Positions 8,105 through 16,151 of a stretch of 32,955 nucleotides of DNA are shown in pieces (position 1 is the stretch's first letter; each line of letters begins with the position of its first letter). The notes beneath the pieces are model-generated. The model ran no database searches. It was not told the DNA's origin and was given only the letters and a program-made list of their open reading frames with translations. The translations under genes were made by a program, and so were the position numbers. The stretch covers positions 1 to 32,955 of the forward strand of contig JAIMBB010000023.1 in NCBI GenBank assembly GCA_023511655.1, read 5' to 3'. Source of the stretch: Anaerolineae bacterium. Lineage in GTDB: Bacteria > Chloroflexota > Anaerolineae > J036 > Brachytrichaceae.

Positions 8105-9694
8105 TCACAATGACATCTGTTTTACCCACATCACTTCCGGCAGGTCGCGCAGCGCTTTCATGGCGTAGTCGGGGACGGGGTTGTCCAGGTTGATGAACGA
8201 CAGCGCCCGATCGCCGGGTTTGGTGCGCCCCAGGCGATATTCGGCGATGTTCACGTAGTTCGCGCCGAGGATAGTGCCTACGCGGCCGATCACGCCCGGC
8301 ACGTCGCGCGAGGAGATCACCAGCACCAACCCTTCCGGCACGGCGTCAATACGGAAGTGGTCTATCTGCACGATGTGCGGCTCGGTGCCATCGAACAGCG
8401 TGCCGGCCACGGTGCGTTCCTCCTGGTCGGTGGTGATGCGACAGGAGACCAAGTTGGTGTAATCGCTGCTCGTCAGGTTCAACGCTTGCGTCACGGTGAT
8501 GCCGCGTTCGTTGGCGATGACGGGTGCGTTCACGTAGTTCACCTTCTCGCCGCCCAGGATGGGCTCGAGCAGGCCGCGCAACAGCGCGACGGTGAGCGGC
8601 TTGACGTGAGGTGCGACGTCGGCCCCGCGATATTCCACTTCGACCCGTGACAGCCGGCCCTCCATCAAATTCGCCTGAATGCGTCCCAGTTTTTCGGCCA
8701 GGGTGAGGTAGGGGCGGATGATCGGCCAGGCCGCCGGGTCAATCGGCGGGAAGTTGACCGCGTTGCGCACGTCGCGTTCGTGCAGTGCGTCCAACACCTG
8801 CTCGGCGATCTGGATCGAGACGTCGCGCTGTGCCTCTGCGGTGCTGGCGCCCAGGTGCGGCGTGACGACGACGTTCGGCAACCTGAACAACGGCAGGTCG
8901 GCGGGCGGGGGTTCCTCTTCAAACACGTCCAGCGCAGCGCCGGTCAGTTTGCCGCTGGCGAGCGCCTCGTAGAGGGCTTTCGAATCCACCAGTGCGCCGC
9001 GGGCGACGTTGATCACGCGCGCGCCCGGTTTCATCTTGGCGATGGCCGCCGCGTCCAGCAGACCGCGGCTGCCCTGGGTGAGCGAGGAATGCAACGTGAC
9101 GAAATCACTCTGCGCCAGCAGCTCATCGAGCGAGACCAGGATCACCTTGTTCGCGCGCGCGGCCTCTTCGCTGACGTAAGGATCATAGGCGATCACTTCC
9201 ATGCCGAAGCACTGGGCGCGCCTGGCCACTTGCGTGCCGATCCGGCCGAGCCCGATCACCCCCAGGGTCTTGCCCTGCAATTGCACTCCCATGAATTTGC
9301 TGCGCGTCCATTCACCGCGGCGCAACGAAGCGTCGGCCTGGGGAATGTTGCGCGCCAGTGCCAGCATCATGGCGATGGTATGCTCGCAGGTGGCCGTGGT
9401 GTTGGCCTGAGGCGTGTTCATCACGATGATGCCGCGGTGCGTGGCAGCCTCCACGTCTATCGTGTCCACGCCGATGCCGGCCCGGCCGATCACCCGCAGC
9501 CTGCTGGCTCTGGCGATGACCTCGGCGTCTACTTTGGTTTCGCTGCGTACGATCAGCGCATCATAATGGGCAATGCGCTCCAGCAATTCGGCGCGCGGCA
9601 TTTTCTTGACCACGTCCACGCAAACCGACGGGTCGTTGTGCAGCAACTCCAGACCGGCCGCCGACAAATCGTCTGGGATCAGGATGTTGAACAT
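8105..9694 (-). CDS. serA: D-3-phosphoglycerate dehydrogenase, long form with ACT domain
   Basis: SerA oxidises 3-phosphoglycerate to 3-phosphohydroxypyruvate with NAD+, the first step of serine synthesis in the cytoplasm. The 529 residues match the long (type I) form. There is a split substrate-binding domain, then an NAD-binding domain with LGVIGLGRIGTQVARRA. The catalytic region includes NVARGALVDSKAL, ALDVFEEEPP and the active-site histidine in VVTPHLGAST near residue 280. An intervening (ASB) domain follows, and a C-terminal ACT domain (VISSRDVPGVIGRVGTIL...NIAEYRLGR) that in related enzymes can bind serine for feedback control. The start is fixed by the conserved MFNILIPDDLS and by a perfect TATAAT 10 bases upstream with no room for a Shine-Dalgarno. 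Confidence 0.95.
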   Translation of the reverse strand: MFNILIPDDLSAAGLELLHNDPSVCVDVVKKMPRAELLERIAHYDALIVRSETKVDAEVIARASRLRVIGRAGIGVDTIDVEAATHRGIIVMNTPQANTTATCEHTIAMMLALARNIPQADASLRRGEWTRSKFMGVQLQGKTLGVIGLGRIGTQVARRAQCFGMEVIAYDPYVSEEAARANKVILVSLDELLAQSDFVTLHSSLTQGSRGLLDAAAIAKMKPGARVINVARGALVDSKALYEALASGKLTGAALDVFEEEPPPADLPLFRLPNVVVTPHLGASTAEAQRDVSIQIAEQVLDALHERDVRNAVNFPPIDPAAWPIIRPYLTLAEKLGRIQANLMEGRLSRVEVEYRGADVAPHVKPLTVALLRGLLEPILGGEKVNYVNAPVIANERGITVTQALNLTSSDYTNLVSCRITTDQEERTVAGTLFDGTEPHIVQIDHFRIDAVPEGLVLVISSRDVPGVIGRVGTILGANYVNIAEYRLGRTKPGDRALSFINLDNPVPDYAMKALRDLPEVMWVKQMSL

Positions 9695-9704
9695 GGCGGG
9701 CGCG

Positions 9705-9710
9705 ATTATA
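9705..9710 (-). promoter_or_regulatory. -10 box of serA (TATAAT)
   Basis: A perfect TATAAT on the minus strand ends 10 bases before the serA start codon. The expected start point is about 3-4 bases before ATG, giving a nearly leaderless transcript. A weak -35 (CTTAGA) lies 17 bases upstream. The same short interval must also hold the recO promoter on the other strand. Confidence 0.6.
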
Positions 9711-9752
9711 GGTGGTTATGGGGGTGCTCTAAGGGCTGGTGGTGAGCGCGAG

Positions 9753-9758
9753 TACACT
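9753..9758 (+). promoter_or_regulatory. possible -10 box of recO
   Basis: TACACT (four of six matches) ends 7 bases before ATG 9766. It fits the same near-leaderless layout as dnaG and serA and helps choose ATG 9766 over upstream GTG codons. No clear -35 box is seen. Confidence 0.3.
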
Positions 9759-9765
9759 GCAGGCT

Positions 9766-10545
9766 ATGAACCGGACGCGCACCTACGCTACCGAAGCAAT
9801 CGTGATGCGCCGTGACGATTACGGCGAGGCCGATCGGCTGGTCACGCTGTTGACGCCGGCTCGCGGCAAACTGCGCGTCCTGGCCAAAGGCGTTCGCAAG
9901 CTCACCTCGCGCAAGGCCGGGCATATCGAGCTATTCACCCGCACGCAATTGCTGCTGGCGCGCGGGCGCACGTTCGATCTGATCACGCAGGCTGAGTTGA
10001 TTGAGTCGCATCGCCCTTTGCGCGAAGACGTGCAGCGCGGCGCCCTGGCTCATTACCTGTGCGAGTTGACCGACCGGTTCGCGCCGGAGGGCAGCGATGC
10101 GGCGGCGCTATATGAGTTGCTGATCGAAGGGTTGGGCCGGCTGTGTCGGGCGAGAGATCCTCGGCTGGTCGCGCGTCATTTCGAGCTGCGCCTGCTCACG
10201 CTGGAGGGTTACCGACCTGAGCTGTTTCGCTGTGCGCGCAGTGGCGCGACGCTGGATGCGGATGACGGTCGGGAAGAGCCGGTGGCGTTCTCCCCGTCCG
10301 AGGGAGGTGTGCTCTGTGCTGCTGCCGCGTTGCAGGTGCACGATGTCTTTCGTCTGAGCCGCAGCGGCCTGGTGTTGCTGCGCGCGTTGCAAACCCAGCC
10401 GTTCGAAACCGTGCAAGCGCTCGACCTGTCGCGCGAACTGCATGAACACATCGAGCGTGCCCTGCAGATCTATATCAGCTACATCCTCGAAAGCCGCCCG
10501 AGGACGACTGCATTCCTCAGGCAGTTGGAACGCGAGATGCGCTAG
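9766..10545 (+). CDS. recO: DNA repair protein RecO
   Basis: RecO works with RecR (and RecF) to load RecA on single-stranded DNA covered with SSB. The N-terminal OB-fold part reads TYATEAIVMRRDDYGEADRLVTLLTP, then GKLRVLAKGVRK, which is diagnostic. Residues about 80-259 form the helical domain. The zinc motif found in many RecO proteins (two CxxC pairs) is degenerate: only LFRCARSG and VLCAAA remain, one Cys of each pair. The frame is open to a GTG at 9739, but family N-termini begin at MNRTRTY, and a -10-like box sits 7 bases before that ATG, so 9766 is chosen (259 residues). It is divergent from serA and is followed closely by a tRNA gene. Confidence 0.9.
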   Translation: MNRTRTYATEAIVMRRDDYGEADRLVTLLTPARGKLRVLAKGVRKLTSRKAGHIELFTRTQLLLARGRTFDLITQAELIESHRPLREDVQRGALAHYLCELTDRFAPEGSDAAALYELLIEGLGRLCRARDPRLVARHFELRLLTLEGYRPELFRCARSGATLDADDGREEPVAFSPSEGGVLCAAAALQVHDVFRLSRSGLVLLRALQTQPFETVQALDLSRELHEHIERALQIYISYILESRPRTTAFLRQLEREMR

Positions 10546-10548
10546 AAT
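10543..10548 (+). promoter_or_regulatory. -10 box for tRNA-Arg, overlapping the recO stop codon
   Basis: TAGAAT (five of six matches) begins with the recO TAG stop and ends 9 bases before the tRNA 5' end. No good -35 element is visible, so the tRNA may also be cut from recO read-through transcripts. Confidence 0.35.
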
Positions 10549-10557
10549 TGCCGACGT

Positions 10558-10631
10558 GCCCGCGTAGTTCAATCGGATAGAACAGCGCCGTCCTAAGGCG
10601 CGTGTTGTGGGTTCGAGTCCTGCCGCGGGCG
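10558..10631 (+). tRNA. tRNA-Arg (anticodon CCU)
   Basis: The 74-base cloverleaf is complete. The acceptor arms gcccgcg and cgcgggc pair fully, and the D arm is gttc/gaac. The anticodon stem gcgcc/ggcgc has loop gtcctaa, giving CCT at positions 34-36. A 5-base variable loop and a T arm with ttcgagt follow, with discriminator G. CCA is not encoded. It reads the AGG codon. Confidence 0.95.
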
Positions 10632-10676
10632 TCTTGTTGGACAATCGGCATGCCCTTGCCGGAGCGCCCAGGCTTC

Positions 10677-11888
10677 TCACTTCCCGAGCGTTTGCAACAT
10701 CTCGACGACCGTCTGTGTCAGCGCTGCGCGGAACGGCGTCATCGTGTCTTCTCCGTCGCGTCCGTAGTAGATGTGATTGGTAAGGCAGGCGAAAACCAAA
10801 TCGCGGGCCGGATCAACCCACAGCGATGTGCCGGTGAACCCCAGATGGCCGAAGGCGCGCTCGCTGAGCGCGTGGCTCATCGCGTCCGGTCTGGGCGATC
10901 GAAGCGCGAAGCCCAGGCCGCGTCTCACGGTCGTGCCTGTGCCTGTTGGAGGATCGCCGTCTTGCGCTTGCAGGCGAACCATCTCGGCCAGTGTCTCCTG
11001 TTTGAGCAGGCGCTGATCGGTGCCCTGCAGAGTACGCCTCAGCGCTTCGCCGAAAGCGGCGACGTCGCGCGCCGTGCCGAACAGGCCGGCGTGCCCGGCG
11101 ACGCCGCCAAAAGCGAAGGCGTTCTCATCATGCACCTCTCCGCACATCCGCCGACCATGATGGGCATAGAACTCGGTCGGCGCGACGCGCCCGCCGTCGC
11201 ACGGAATCGGCCCGTAGGTGATCGAAGCGAGGCCGAGCGGCGCCGTGACGCGCTCGCGCACGGCGTCGCGCAGTGTTGTGTCGGTCAGCGCTTCGATGGC
11301 AAAGCCGATCAGCAACATCCCGATGTCGCTGTAGAGCACCCGCGAGCCAGGGGGACAGGCAAACGCGGTCGCGTAAACCGCCTCACGTAAACGGGCCTGC
11401 ACTTCCTGCGCCGGAAGCGTGCGCTGCCACTCGGCGGCCATCTTCCACAGCGGCAGCCAGGCCGGCAGCCCGGCGTTGTGTGAAAGCAATTGCCGAAAGG
11501 TCACCTGGCCGGCGTCAACCTGCTCCTCCGTGGATGGGACGACTGCGACGACGTGGCCGGGGCGCAGCGGGTCGGGATAGGGGCAGATGGGTCGCCGGCC
11601 CCGGAACTGCGTCAGCACATCGCCAACAGGTTGGTCCAGCGCCACGCGGTTTTGCTCGACCAGCGTCATGAATGTGACGGCGGTGAACAGCTTGGAGACC
11701 GAGGCCAGGTCGAAGCGCGTCACAGCGTCGGTCGGATGCGTCCGCGTCTCTGGGTTGAGGTAGCCGAAGCTGGCGTCGTAGATGACGTCGCCAGCAATGC
11801 GGATGTGCACCTGGGCGGCAGGAAAAACCCGACCCAGCGCCGAAGTGAGCAGTGCGTCGAGGGCGGAACAGTCGTACGTCATGCGCAT
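10677..11888 (-). CDS. serine hydrolase of the class C beta-lactamase fold
   Basis: The 403-residue enzyme belongs to the beta-lactamase/transpeptidase-like family (AmpC fold), which includes esterases, D-aminopeptidases and penicillin-binding-like proteins. The nucleophile motif SxxK is S63-V-S-K66 within FDLASVSKLFTAVTFM. The second motif is YSDIG (Tyr for general base; YxN-like), and near the C-terminus HLGFTGTSLWVDP supplies the H/KxG-type element. No signal peptide is seen, so a cytoplasmic esterase or peptidase is more likely than a true antibiotic resistance enzyme. The substrate is unknown. Two possible starts (ATG 11888 and ATG 11882) lie two codons apart and neither has a Shine-Dalgarno. 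It lies downstream of the ABC operon but behind a strong terminator. Confidence 0.8.
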   Translation of the reverse strand: MRMTYDCSALDALLTSALGRVFPAAQVHIRIAGDVIYDASFGYLNPETRTHPTDAVTRFDLASVSKLFTAVTFMTLVEQNRVALDQPVGDVLTQFRGRRPICPYPDPLRPGHVVAVVPSTEEQVDAGQVTFRQLLSHNAGLPAWLPLWKMAAEWQRTLPAQEVQARLREAVYATAFACPPGSRVLYSDIGMLLIGFAIEALTDTTLRDAVRERVTAPLGLASITYGPIPCDGGRVAPTEFYAHHGRRMCGEVHDENAFAFGGVAGHAGLFGTARDVAAFGEALRRTLQGTDQRLLKQETLAEMVRLQAQDGDPPTGTGTTVRRGLGFALRSPRPDAMSHALSERAFGHLGFTGTSLWVDPARDLVFACLTNHIYYGRDGEDTMTPFRAALTQTVVEMLQTLGK

Positions 11889-11894
11889 ACAAAT

Positions 11895-11929
11895 GAGAAA
11901 CCAGGCTTCTTCAAGAAGCCTGGTTTCTC
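11895..11929 (-). terminator. strong palindromic terminator after the ABC operon
   Basis: The arms gagaaaccaggcttc (11895-11909) and gaagcctggtttctc (11915-11929) are perfect complements around a 5-base loop. On the minus strand the stem is followed by ATTTGT, a weak U-tract. It lies 16 bases after the binding-protein stop and just before the serine hydrolase start. The sequence is also reminiscent of dispersed aaaccagg/cctggttt palindromes that I recall from Chloroflexota and cyanobacteria. Confidence 0.7.
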
Positions 11930-11945
11930 GTGCCTGCTCACAAAG

Positions 11946-13796
11946 CTATGCCGACTTTGGCCTCAGCGTGCCGTCCAGGATCATCATCACCACGAAGTTG
12001 TCGCCGTAGACTGCGTTCTTGTAGATCGGGTCGCCATCGGGCGGGAAGCCCTCGACGCGCACGTTCAGCGCCGGGTTGTTGCCATAGCGCTCCCACAGCG
12101 GGACGATGGGCAACAACTCGTTAAATACCTTGGCGACTTCGGTGACCGCAGCTTTCTGCGCGCTCTCGTCCAGGCCGAGGGCCGAGTTCACGATCAGCTC
12201 TTGCAGGTCCACTTCCTTGTCGCCGATCTTTTGCTTCATCGGGAAGTTCATGCCTTTGCCGGTGGTGGACTCGACGTAGTTGCGGGTGAACAGCGGTGTG
12301 ATCCACGAGAAGCTGGGGTGCGGGTTGCCGGCGCCCCAACCGCTGATGGCCATCACGAAATTGCCGGCGGGGATGTCTTTGCCGTGTTGCTGGAATTGCA
12401 CACCGCGCACCGTGATCTTGAAGCCGGCCACGTTCAACTGGTTGGCCAGGTTCTCGGCCGCGGCCGACCAGTCGGCGAATTCGGCCGGCACGATCAGCTC
12501 GAACTCCAGCTTCTTGCCCTTGTCGTCCACCCACACGCCGTCGTCGCCCTTCTTGAAGCCGATGCCGGTCAGAAGCTCCTCGGCCTTCTGCGGGTTATAG
12601 TCGTAGGTGTTCATCTGGCCCAGCGCGCCTGGCTCGATCCAGTTGGGGACGAGGTTGTCGCTGATGCCGATCATGTATTTGTGGGCGACGCCTGATGCGC
12701 CCAGTGACACCGTGCCGTTCTCATCGCGCTTGACCGAATAAGCCATGGCCTGGCGCACCTCTTTCAGGCCGAGCGGATACACGTCGTGGTTGAAGTAGAT
12801 GGCCGGGCCGCCGTAGGTGGGCGCGCGGATGATGCGGATGCCCTGGCTGACGAATTCCTTCTCCGTGGCAGGTGGGAAGCCATGCGTGGCGTAGTCAATG
12901 TCGCCTGAGAGCACCAGCGGCGTCACTACCGGCGTCTCGCCGTTGTAGAGCACGATCTTGGCGAAGTTCACCTTCTCTGCCGCCCACGACGTCGGGTTCA
13001 GATTCATCTGCAGCGAGGCGTCGGTGATGCTGGCCGGGTCAATGTTGTAGGGCCCGGACACAATCAGCGTCTCCGGGCGGAACTCGGTAGCTTCCTTCAG
13101 AAGCGCCTTCCACTCGTCGCTGTCTTTGCCCTTGCCGTCTTTCACCAGCGCGGCTACCTTGTCGGCGATGGCGCCGTAGGTGGCAGCTGAGCGAATGGGT
13201 GTGACGAGCACCAGCCGGCGCACCAGCGTGGAGGGCTTGCTCATGTGGAACTCGACCGTCAAGTCATCCTTGGCACGGACGTCGTCCACGTAGTTGAACA
13301 CCGTGAAGTTGAACAGGCGGCCGATGTTGAAAGTGGCCACCACGTCCTTCGACGAGAAGGGATTGCCATCGCTCCACTTGGCGCCCTCGCGCAGGGTGAC
13401 CACGAAATTGTCGCCGTCGAACTTCCACTCCTTCGCCATAAGCGGCACGTAGTCGCCCTCCGCCCACTTGTAGCGCGCCAGCGGCATCTCCAACAAATCC
13501 TGATAGATGGCGATTCCGTTCGGGATGCCGTCCGGCACGAACGAGTTCCAGTGGCCGGTGGGCGGAACCTGGTAGGGGAAGGCGCCGTGGAACTCGCCGG
13601 TCTTCTCCATCGTTGGCGCAGCCGGCTTGGGCGCTTCGGCGGCCGGCGCTTGTTCGGCAGGGGCGGCGGGTTGGGCCGGAGCCGCAGGCGCCGGGGGCGC
13701 AGCAGGCGGGGCACAGGCAGCCAGCAACGCGCCGGCGCCGGTCAGCATGGCGCCCTTCAAAAATTGCCTTCGGTTGACGATCTTCTTGTCGGACAT
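11946..13796 (-). CDS. ABC transporter substrate-binding lipoprotein, family 5
   Basis: This is the extracellular binding protein of the Dpp/Opp-type importer encoded just upstream. The N-terminus has a twin-arginine-like motif (NRRQFLKG, residues 8-15), a hydrophobic core and a lipobox LLAAC with the lipidated cysteine at residue 28. An Ala/Pro-rich linker to about residue 75 tethers the domain to the membrane. The remainder is a typical SBP family 5 fold (AKEWKFDGDNFVVTLREGAKWSDGNPF). The frame opens at GTG 13814, but GAGGAGG is encoded by the first codons there, so it is the ribosome binding site for ATG 13796 (MSDKKIV), giving 616 residues. Family 5 proteins bind peptides, nickel or oligosaccharides; the LacI-type operator upstream of the operon favours an oligosaccharide. 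It is the last gene before a terminator. Confidence 0.9.
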   Translation of the reverse strand: MSDKKIVNRRQFLKGAMLTGAGALLAACAPPAAPPAPAAPAQPAAPAEQAPAAEAPKPAAPTMEKTGEFHGAFPYQVPPTGHWNSFVPDGIPNGIAIYQDLLEMPLARYKWAEGDYVPLMAKEWKFDGDNFVVTLREGAKWSDGNPFSSKDVVATFNIGRLFNFTVFNYVDDVRAKDDLTVEFHMSKPSTLVRRLVLVTPIRSAATYGAIADKVAALVKDGKGKDSDEWKALLKEATEFRPETLIVSGPYNIDPASITDASLQMNLNPTSWAAEKVNFAKIVLYNGETPVVTPLVLSGDIDYATHGFPPATEKEFVSQGIRIIRAPTYGGPAIYFNHDVYPLGLKEVRQAMAYSVKRDENGTVSLGASGVAHKYMIGISDNLVPNWIEPGALGQMNTYDYNPQKAEELLTGIGFKKGDDGVWVDDKGKKLEFELIVPAEFADWSAAAENLANQLNVAGFKITVRGVQFQQHGKDIPAGNFVMAISGWGAGNPHPSFSWITPLFTRNYVESTTGKGMNFPMKQKIGDKEVDLQELIVNSALGLDESAQKAAVTEVAKVFNELLPIVPLWERYGNNPALNVRVEGFPPDGDPIYKNAVYGDNFVVMMILDGTLRPKSA

Positions 13797-13847
13797 GATC
13801 ACTTTCCTCCTCACTTTGAATCTTGCTGAGTTCGCGAATGGTCGTTG

Positions 13848-13889
13848 CTACTGCAAGCGGGGATTCGGATCAATGGGCCTTTGCTGCAA
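13848..13889 (-). CDS. possible 13-residue leader peptide (TTG start)
   Basis: TTG at 13889 opens a frame reading MQQRPIDPNPRLQ and ends at TAG 13848. It lies 7 bases after AAGGAGG, part of a perfect 12-base match to the 16S rRNA 3' end (minus strand of 13893-13904). An overlapping 27-residue frame from ATG 13894 has only 2 bases to the same site and ends inside the binding-protein leader. Whether either is translated is unknown. The short frame fits the spacing best. Confidence 0.3.
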   Translation of the reverse strand: MQQRPIDPNPRLQ

Positions 13890-13892
13890 CGC

Positions 13893-13904
13893 ATCACCTC
13901 CTTA
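13893..13904 (-). promoter_or_regulatory. isolated full-length anti-Shine-Dalgarno match
   Basis: On the minus strand this reads TAAGGAGGTGAT, the complete complement of the bacterial 16S 3' tail. It begins 3 bases after the stop of the small membrane gene and about 100 bases before the next annotated start, so it does not serve the binding-protein gene, which has its own site. Confidence 0.55.
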
Positions 13905-13907
13905 TCC

Positions 13908-14090
13908 TCATTTGACGCCTCGCCGGGCGATCAGTATCACGAGTCCTGCGAAGATCAACCCGACGACGAGGCTCATGACCGAGACGACGAATGCCGCTGT
14001 GCCGGGCGTCTGGCCGACCAACACAGCCGCCGACGCGATGACGAGGAACAGCGCGATGGATAGCGCCGTGCGGGTCATGCCTTCGCTCAT
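13908..14090 (-). CDS. 60-residue two-helix membrane protein in the ABC operon
   Basis: The start is ATG 14090, preceded by AGGAGG (14100-14095) at 4 bases. It overlaps the stop of the upstream ATPase as ATGA, so translation is coupled. The frame is open further upstream, but that part is a shadow of the ATPase. The protein begins MSEGMTRTALSIALFL and holds two hydrophobic helices, about residues 8-28 and 33-54, ending ARRGVK. I recognise no family. Its position between the second ATPase and the binding protein suggests a small accessory subunit of the importer, but this is inference. Confidence 0.65.
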   Translation of the reverse strand: MSEGMTRTALSIALFLVIASAAVLVGQTPGTAAFVVSVMSLVVGLIFAGLVILIARRGVK

Positions 14091-15154
14091 GCCGCCTCCT
14101 TCGCGCGCTCTCGCGCGACGACGTGACAGGCCACGCGCATATCCGCGCCTACGTCGGCCAGGGGCGGCACGCTCACCTCGCACAGCCCTTCCTCGAACCA
14201 TGGGCAACGCGGGTGGAACGAGCATCCGCTGGGAATATTGAGCAAACTGGGAATATCCAGGCTGCGCAATTGCAAGCGTTCCTTCGTGCGGGTGATGCGC
14301 GGATCGGCTTCTGGAATGGCCGACAGCAGGGCGCGCGTGTAAGGGTGTTGCGGGTGGTTGATGACCTGCGGCGTGCGCCCGACCTCGATGATGCGCCCGA
14401 GATACATCACAGCGATCCGCCCTTCCCAGGCGAAGTGTTTGGCCACGGCCAGGTCGTGCGTGATGAATACAAAGGTGACCCCCAGGTCGCGCTTCAGCCG
14501 CGTGAGCATGTTGAGCAGGCTGACGCGGATCGAGACATCCACCATCGAGACCGCTTCGTCGGCGACGATGACCTTGGGCGAGACGGTAAGCGCGCGCGCC
14601 ACCGACACGCGCTGGCGTTGGCCGCCGCTGAGCTGATGCGGATACTTATCCAAAAAGTCATCGGGCGGCGTGAGGTCCACTGTGCTCAGCAGATCGCGCA
14701 CCCGCTCGCGCGCTTGCCGGTGATTGGCGGCGATGCCATGCTGCAGCAGCGGTGCGCTCATAATGCCATACACAGTATGGGCCGGGTTCAGTGAGGCATA
14801 CGGATCCTGGTGGATCAGTTGCACGGCCAGACGGTAGCGTTGAAATTCCGCCTTGCCCATCGCCCAGATGTCCCGGCCGGCGTAGCGAATCTCGCCCGCC
14901 GATGGGTGAATCAGTCCGGCGATCATCTTGCCGGTCGTCGTCTTGCCGCAACCGCTCTCGCCGACCAGGCATACCACTTCGCCTTCCTGGATGGCCAGCG
15001 ACACGTCATCCACCGCCTTCACCCGTCGGCGGCGCTGCTCGAACACGCGCGATACATGGTCGAGTTCGATGATCGGGGTGGAGGGCTCCGCCGCATTCGG
15101 CCGGTCGCCGTTCGGCGATGTATCGCCAGCGCGGAGTGATGGATCAGCCATCAT
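14087..15154 (-). CDS. Dpp/Opp-type ABC transporter ATPase (OppF/DppF-like)
   Basis: This is one of the two ATP-hydrolysing subunits of the importer. Walker A is GESGCGKTTTGK, the Q-loop follows in LIHQDPYASLNP, the signature is LSGGQRQRVSVARAL, and Walker B reads VIVADEAVSMVD in place of the usual DEPTSALD; the H-loop is FVFITHDLAVAKHF. The C-terminal extension has the OppF-style cysteines (GCSFHPRCPWFEEGLCEV). The 355-residue length is normal. It overlaps the upstream ATPase by 4 bases and the downstream membrane gene by 4 bases (ATGA). I recall VSMVD/VSMID variants in Thermotogae and Chloroflexota transporters of oligosaccharides, which agrees with the sugar-type operator, but this is weak evidence. 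Confidence 0.92.
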   Translation of the reverse strand: MMADPSLRAGDTSPNGDRPNAAEPSTPIIELDHVSRVFEQRRRRVKAVDDVSLAIQEGEVVCLVGESGCGKTTTGKMIAGLIHPSAGEIRYAGRDIWAMGKAEFQRYRLAVQLIHQDPYASLNPAHTVYGIMSAPLLQHGIAANHRQARERVRDLLSTVDLTPPDDFLDKYPHQLSGGQRQRVSVARALTVSPKVIVADEAVSMVDVSIRVSLLNMLTRLKRDLGVTFVFITHDLAVAKHFAWEGRIAVMYLGRIIEVGRTPQVINHPQHPYTRALLSAIPEADPRITRTKERLQLRSLDIPSLLNIPSGCSFHPRCPWFEEGLCEVSVPPLADVGADMRVACHVVARERAKEAA

Positions 15155-16146
15155 GGATTCACCTCACGCCAATGCCAGCAAGCCGCCATTTGCTCTTTGC
15201 CCACCCGCTCCAACGGCGGCTCCTCGCGTTTGCATTGATCGGTGGCCAGCGGGCAACGTGGATGGAACGCGCATCCCAGCGGTGGGGCGATCAGGTCGGG
15301 CGGCGAGCCGGGGATGGACGCCAGCGGATGCATGTCGCCGGTGACGGTGGGCACCGAGCGGGTGAGCGCGAGCGTGTAGGGATGGCGAGGGCGCTCGAAG
15401 ATGTCGTATACGCTGCCGATCTCGACGATGGCGCCGGCATACACGGTGGCGACCCGGTCGGCCAGCTCAGCGGCCAGCGACAAATCGTGCGAGATGAAGA
15501 TGAGCGAGAAGTCCAGTTGCGCGCGCAAGCGGCGCAGCACCTCGATGATCGAACGCTGGGTGAGGATATCGAGCGCCGTCGTGGGCTCGTCGAGGATGAT
15601 GACCTGAGGCTGAAGCAACAAGCCGAGCGCGATCAACACGCGCTGACGCATGCCGCCGCTCAGCTCATGTGGGAAGGAGTGCAGCACGCGCTGCGGGTCG
15701 AGCTGCACCATCTTCAGCAACTCGACGGCGCGTTCCCGCACGGCGTTGGCATCGGACAGGCCGTGGGCGCGGGCAGTGTCGAGGAACTGTGCCTCGATGC
15801 GCAAGACCGGGTTGAGCGCGTTCTGCGCGCCCTGAAACACCATGGCGCACTCCTGCCAGCGGAAGCGGCGCAGCTCTTCGGCATTCAGCGCCAGGATGTC
15901 CTGGGATGTCCCGTTGCGGTAATACATGATTCGGCCCCGTTTAATGCGCGCCGCCTTGGGCAGCAGCCGCACCAGCGCCAGGCCGAGCGTGGTTTTGCCG
16001 GACCCGCTCTCGCCGATCAGGGCCAGAGTCTCGCCGCGGTGCACCTCGAAGGTCACACCGCGCACGGCTTTCACCACACCCCGCCGCGCAGGGTACTCCA
16101 CCCACAAGTCCTCTACGAGGAGCGCCAGGTCGGACATGGTCATCAC
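15151..16146 (-). CDS. Dpp/Opp-type ABC transporter ATPase (OppD/DppD-like)
   Basis: This is the partner ATPase of the importer. Walker A is [12 protein letters not shown], the Q-loop lies in [14 protein letters not shown], the signature is [16 protein letters not shown], and Walker B is [12 protein letters not shown]; the H-loop is [14 protein letters not shown]. The C-terminal HPRCP segment ([15 protein letters not shown]) is typical of OppD/DppD. The predicted start [14 protein letters not shown] has three nearby Met codons; the protein proper begins around [10 protein letters not shown]. Length is 331 residues. The gene starts 5 bases after the permease stop and overlaps the next ATPase by 4 bases. 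Confidence 0.92.
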   Translation of the reverse strand: MMTMSDLALLVEDLWVEYPARRGVVKAVRGVTFEVHRGETLALIGESGSGKTTLGLALVRLLPKAARIKRGRIMYYRNGTSQDILALNAEELRRFRWQECAMVFQGAQNALNPVLRIEAQFLDTARAHGLSDANAVRERAVELLKMVQLDPQRVLHSFPHELSGGMRQRVLIALGLLLQPQVIILDEPTTALDILTQRSIIEVLRRLRAQLDFSLIFISHDLSLAAELADRVATVYAGAIVEIGSVYDIFERPRHPYTLALTRSVPTVTGDMHPLASIPGSPPDLIAPPLGCAFHPRCPLATDQCKREEPPLERVGKEQMAACWHWREVNP

Positions 16147-16151
16147 CTTCG

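Noticed and set aside
9739-9765. Upstream GTG start for recO
   Set aside because: Family N-termini begin at MNRTRTY and a -10-like box would fall inside the extension.
10677-11888. Antibiotic-resistance beta-lactamase
   Set aside because: No signal peptide, and the fold is shared by many esterases and peptidases.
11490-12695. 401-codon plus-strand frame opposite the binding protein
   Set aside because: Spans a terminator and two real genes on the other strand, with no domain.
13797-13814. GTG start of the binding protein at 13814
   Set aside because: Its first codons are the ribosome binding site for ATG 13796.
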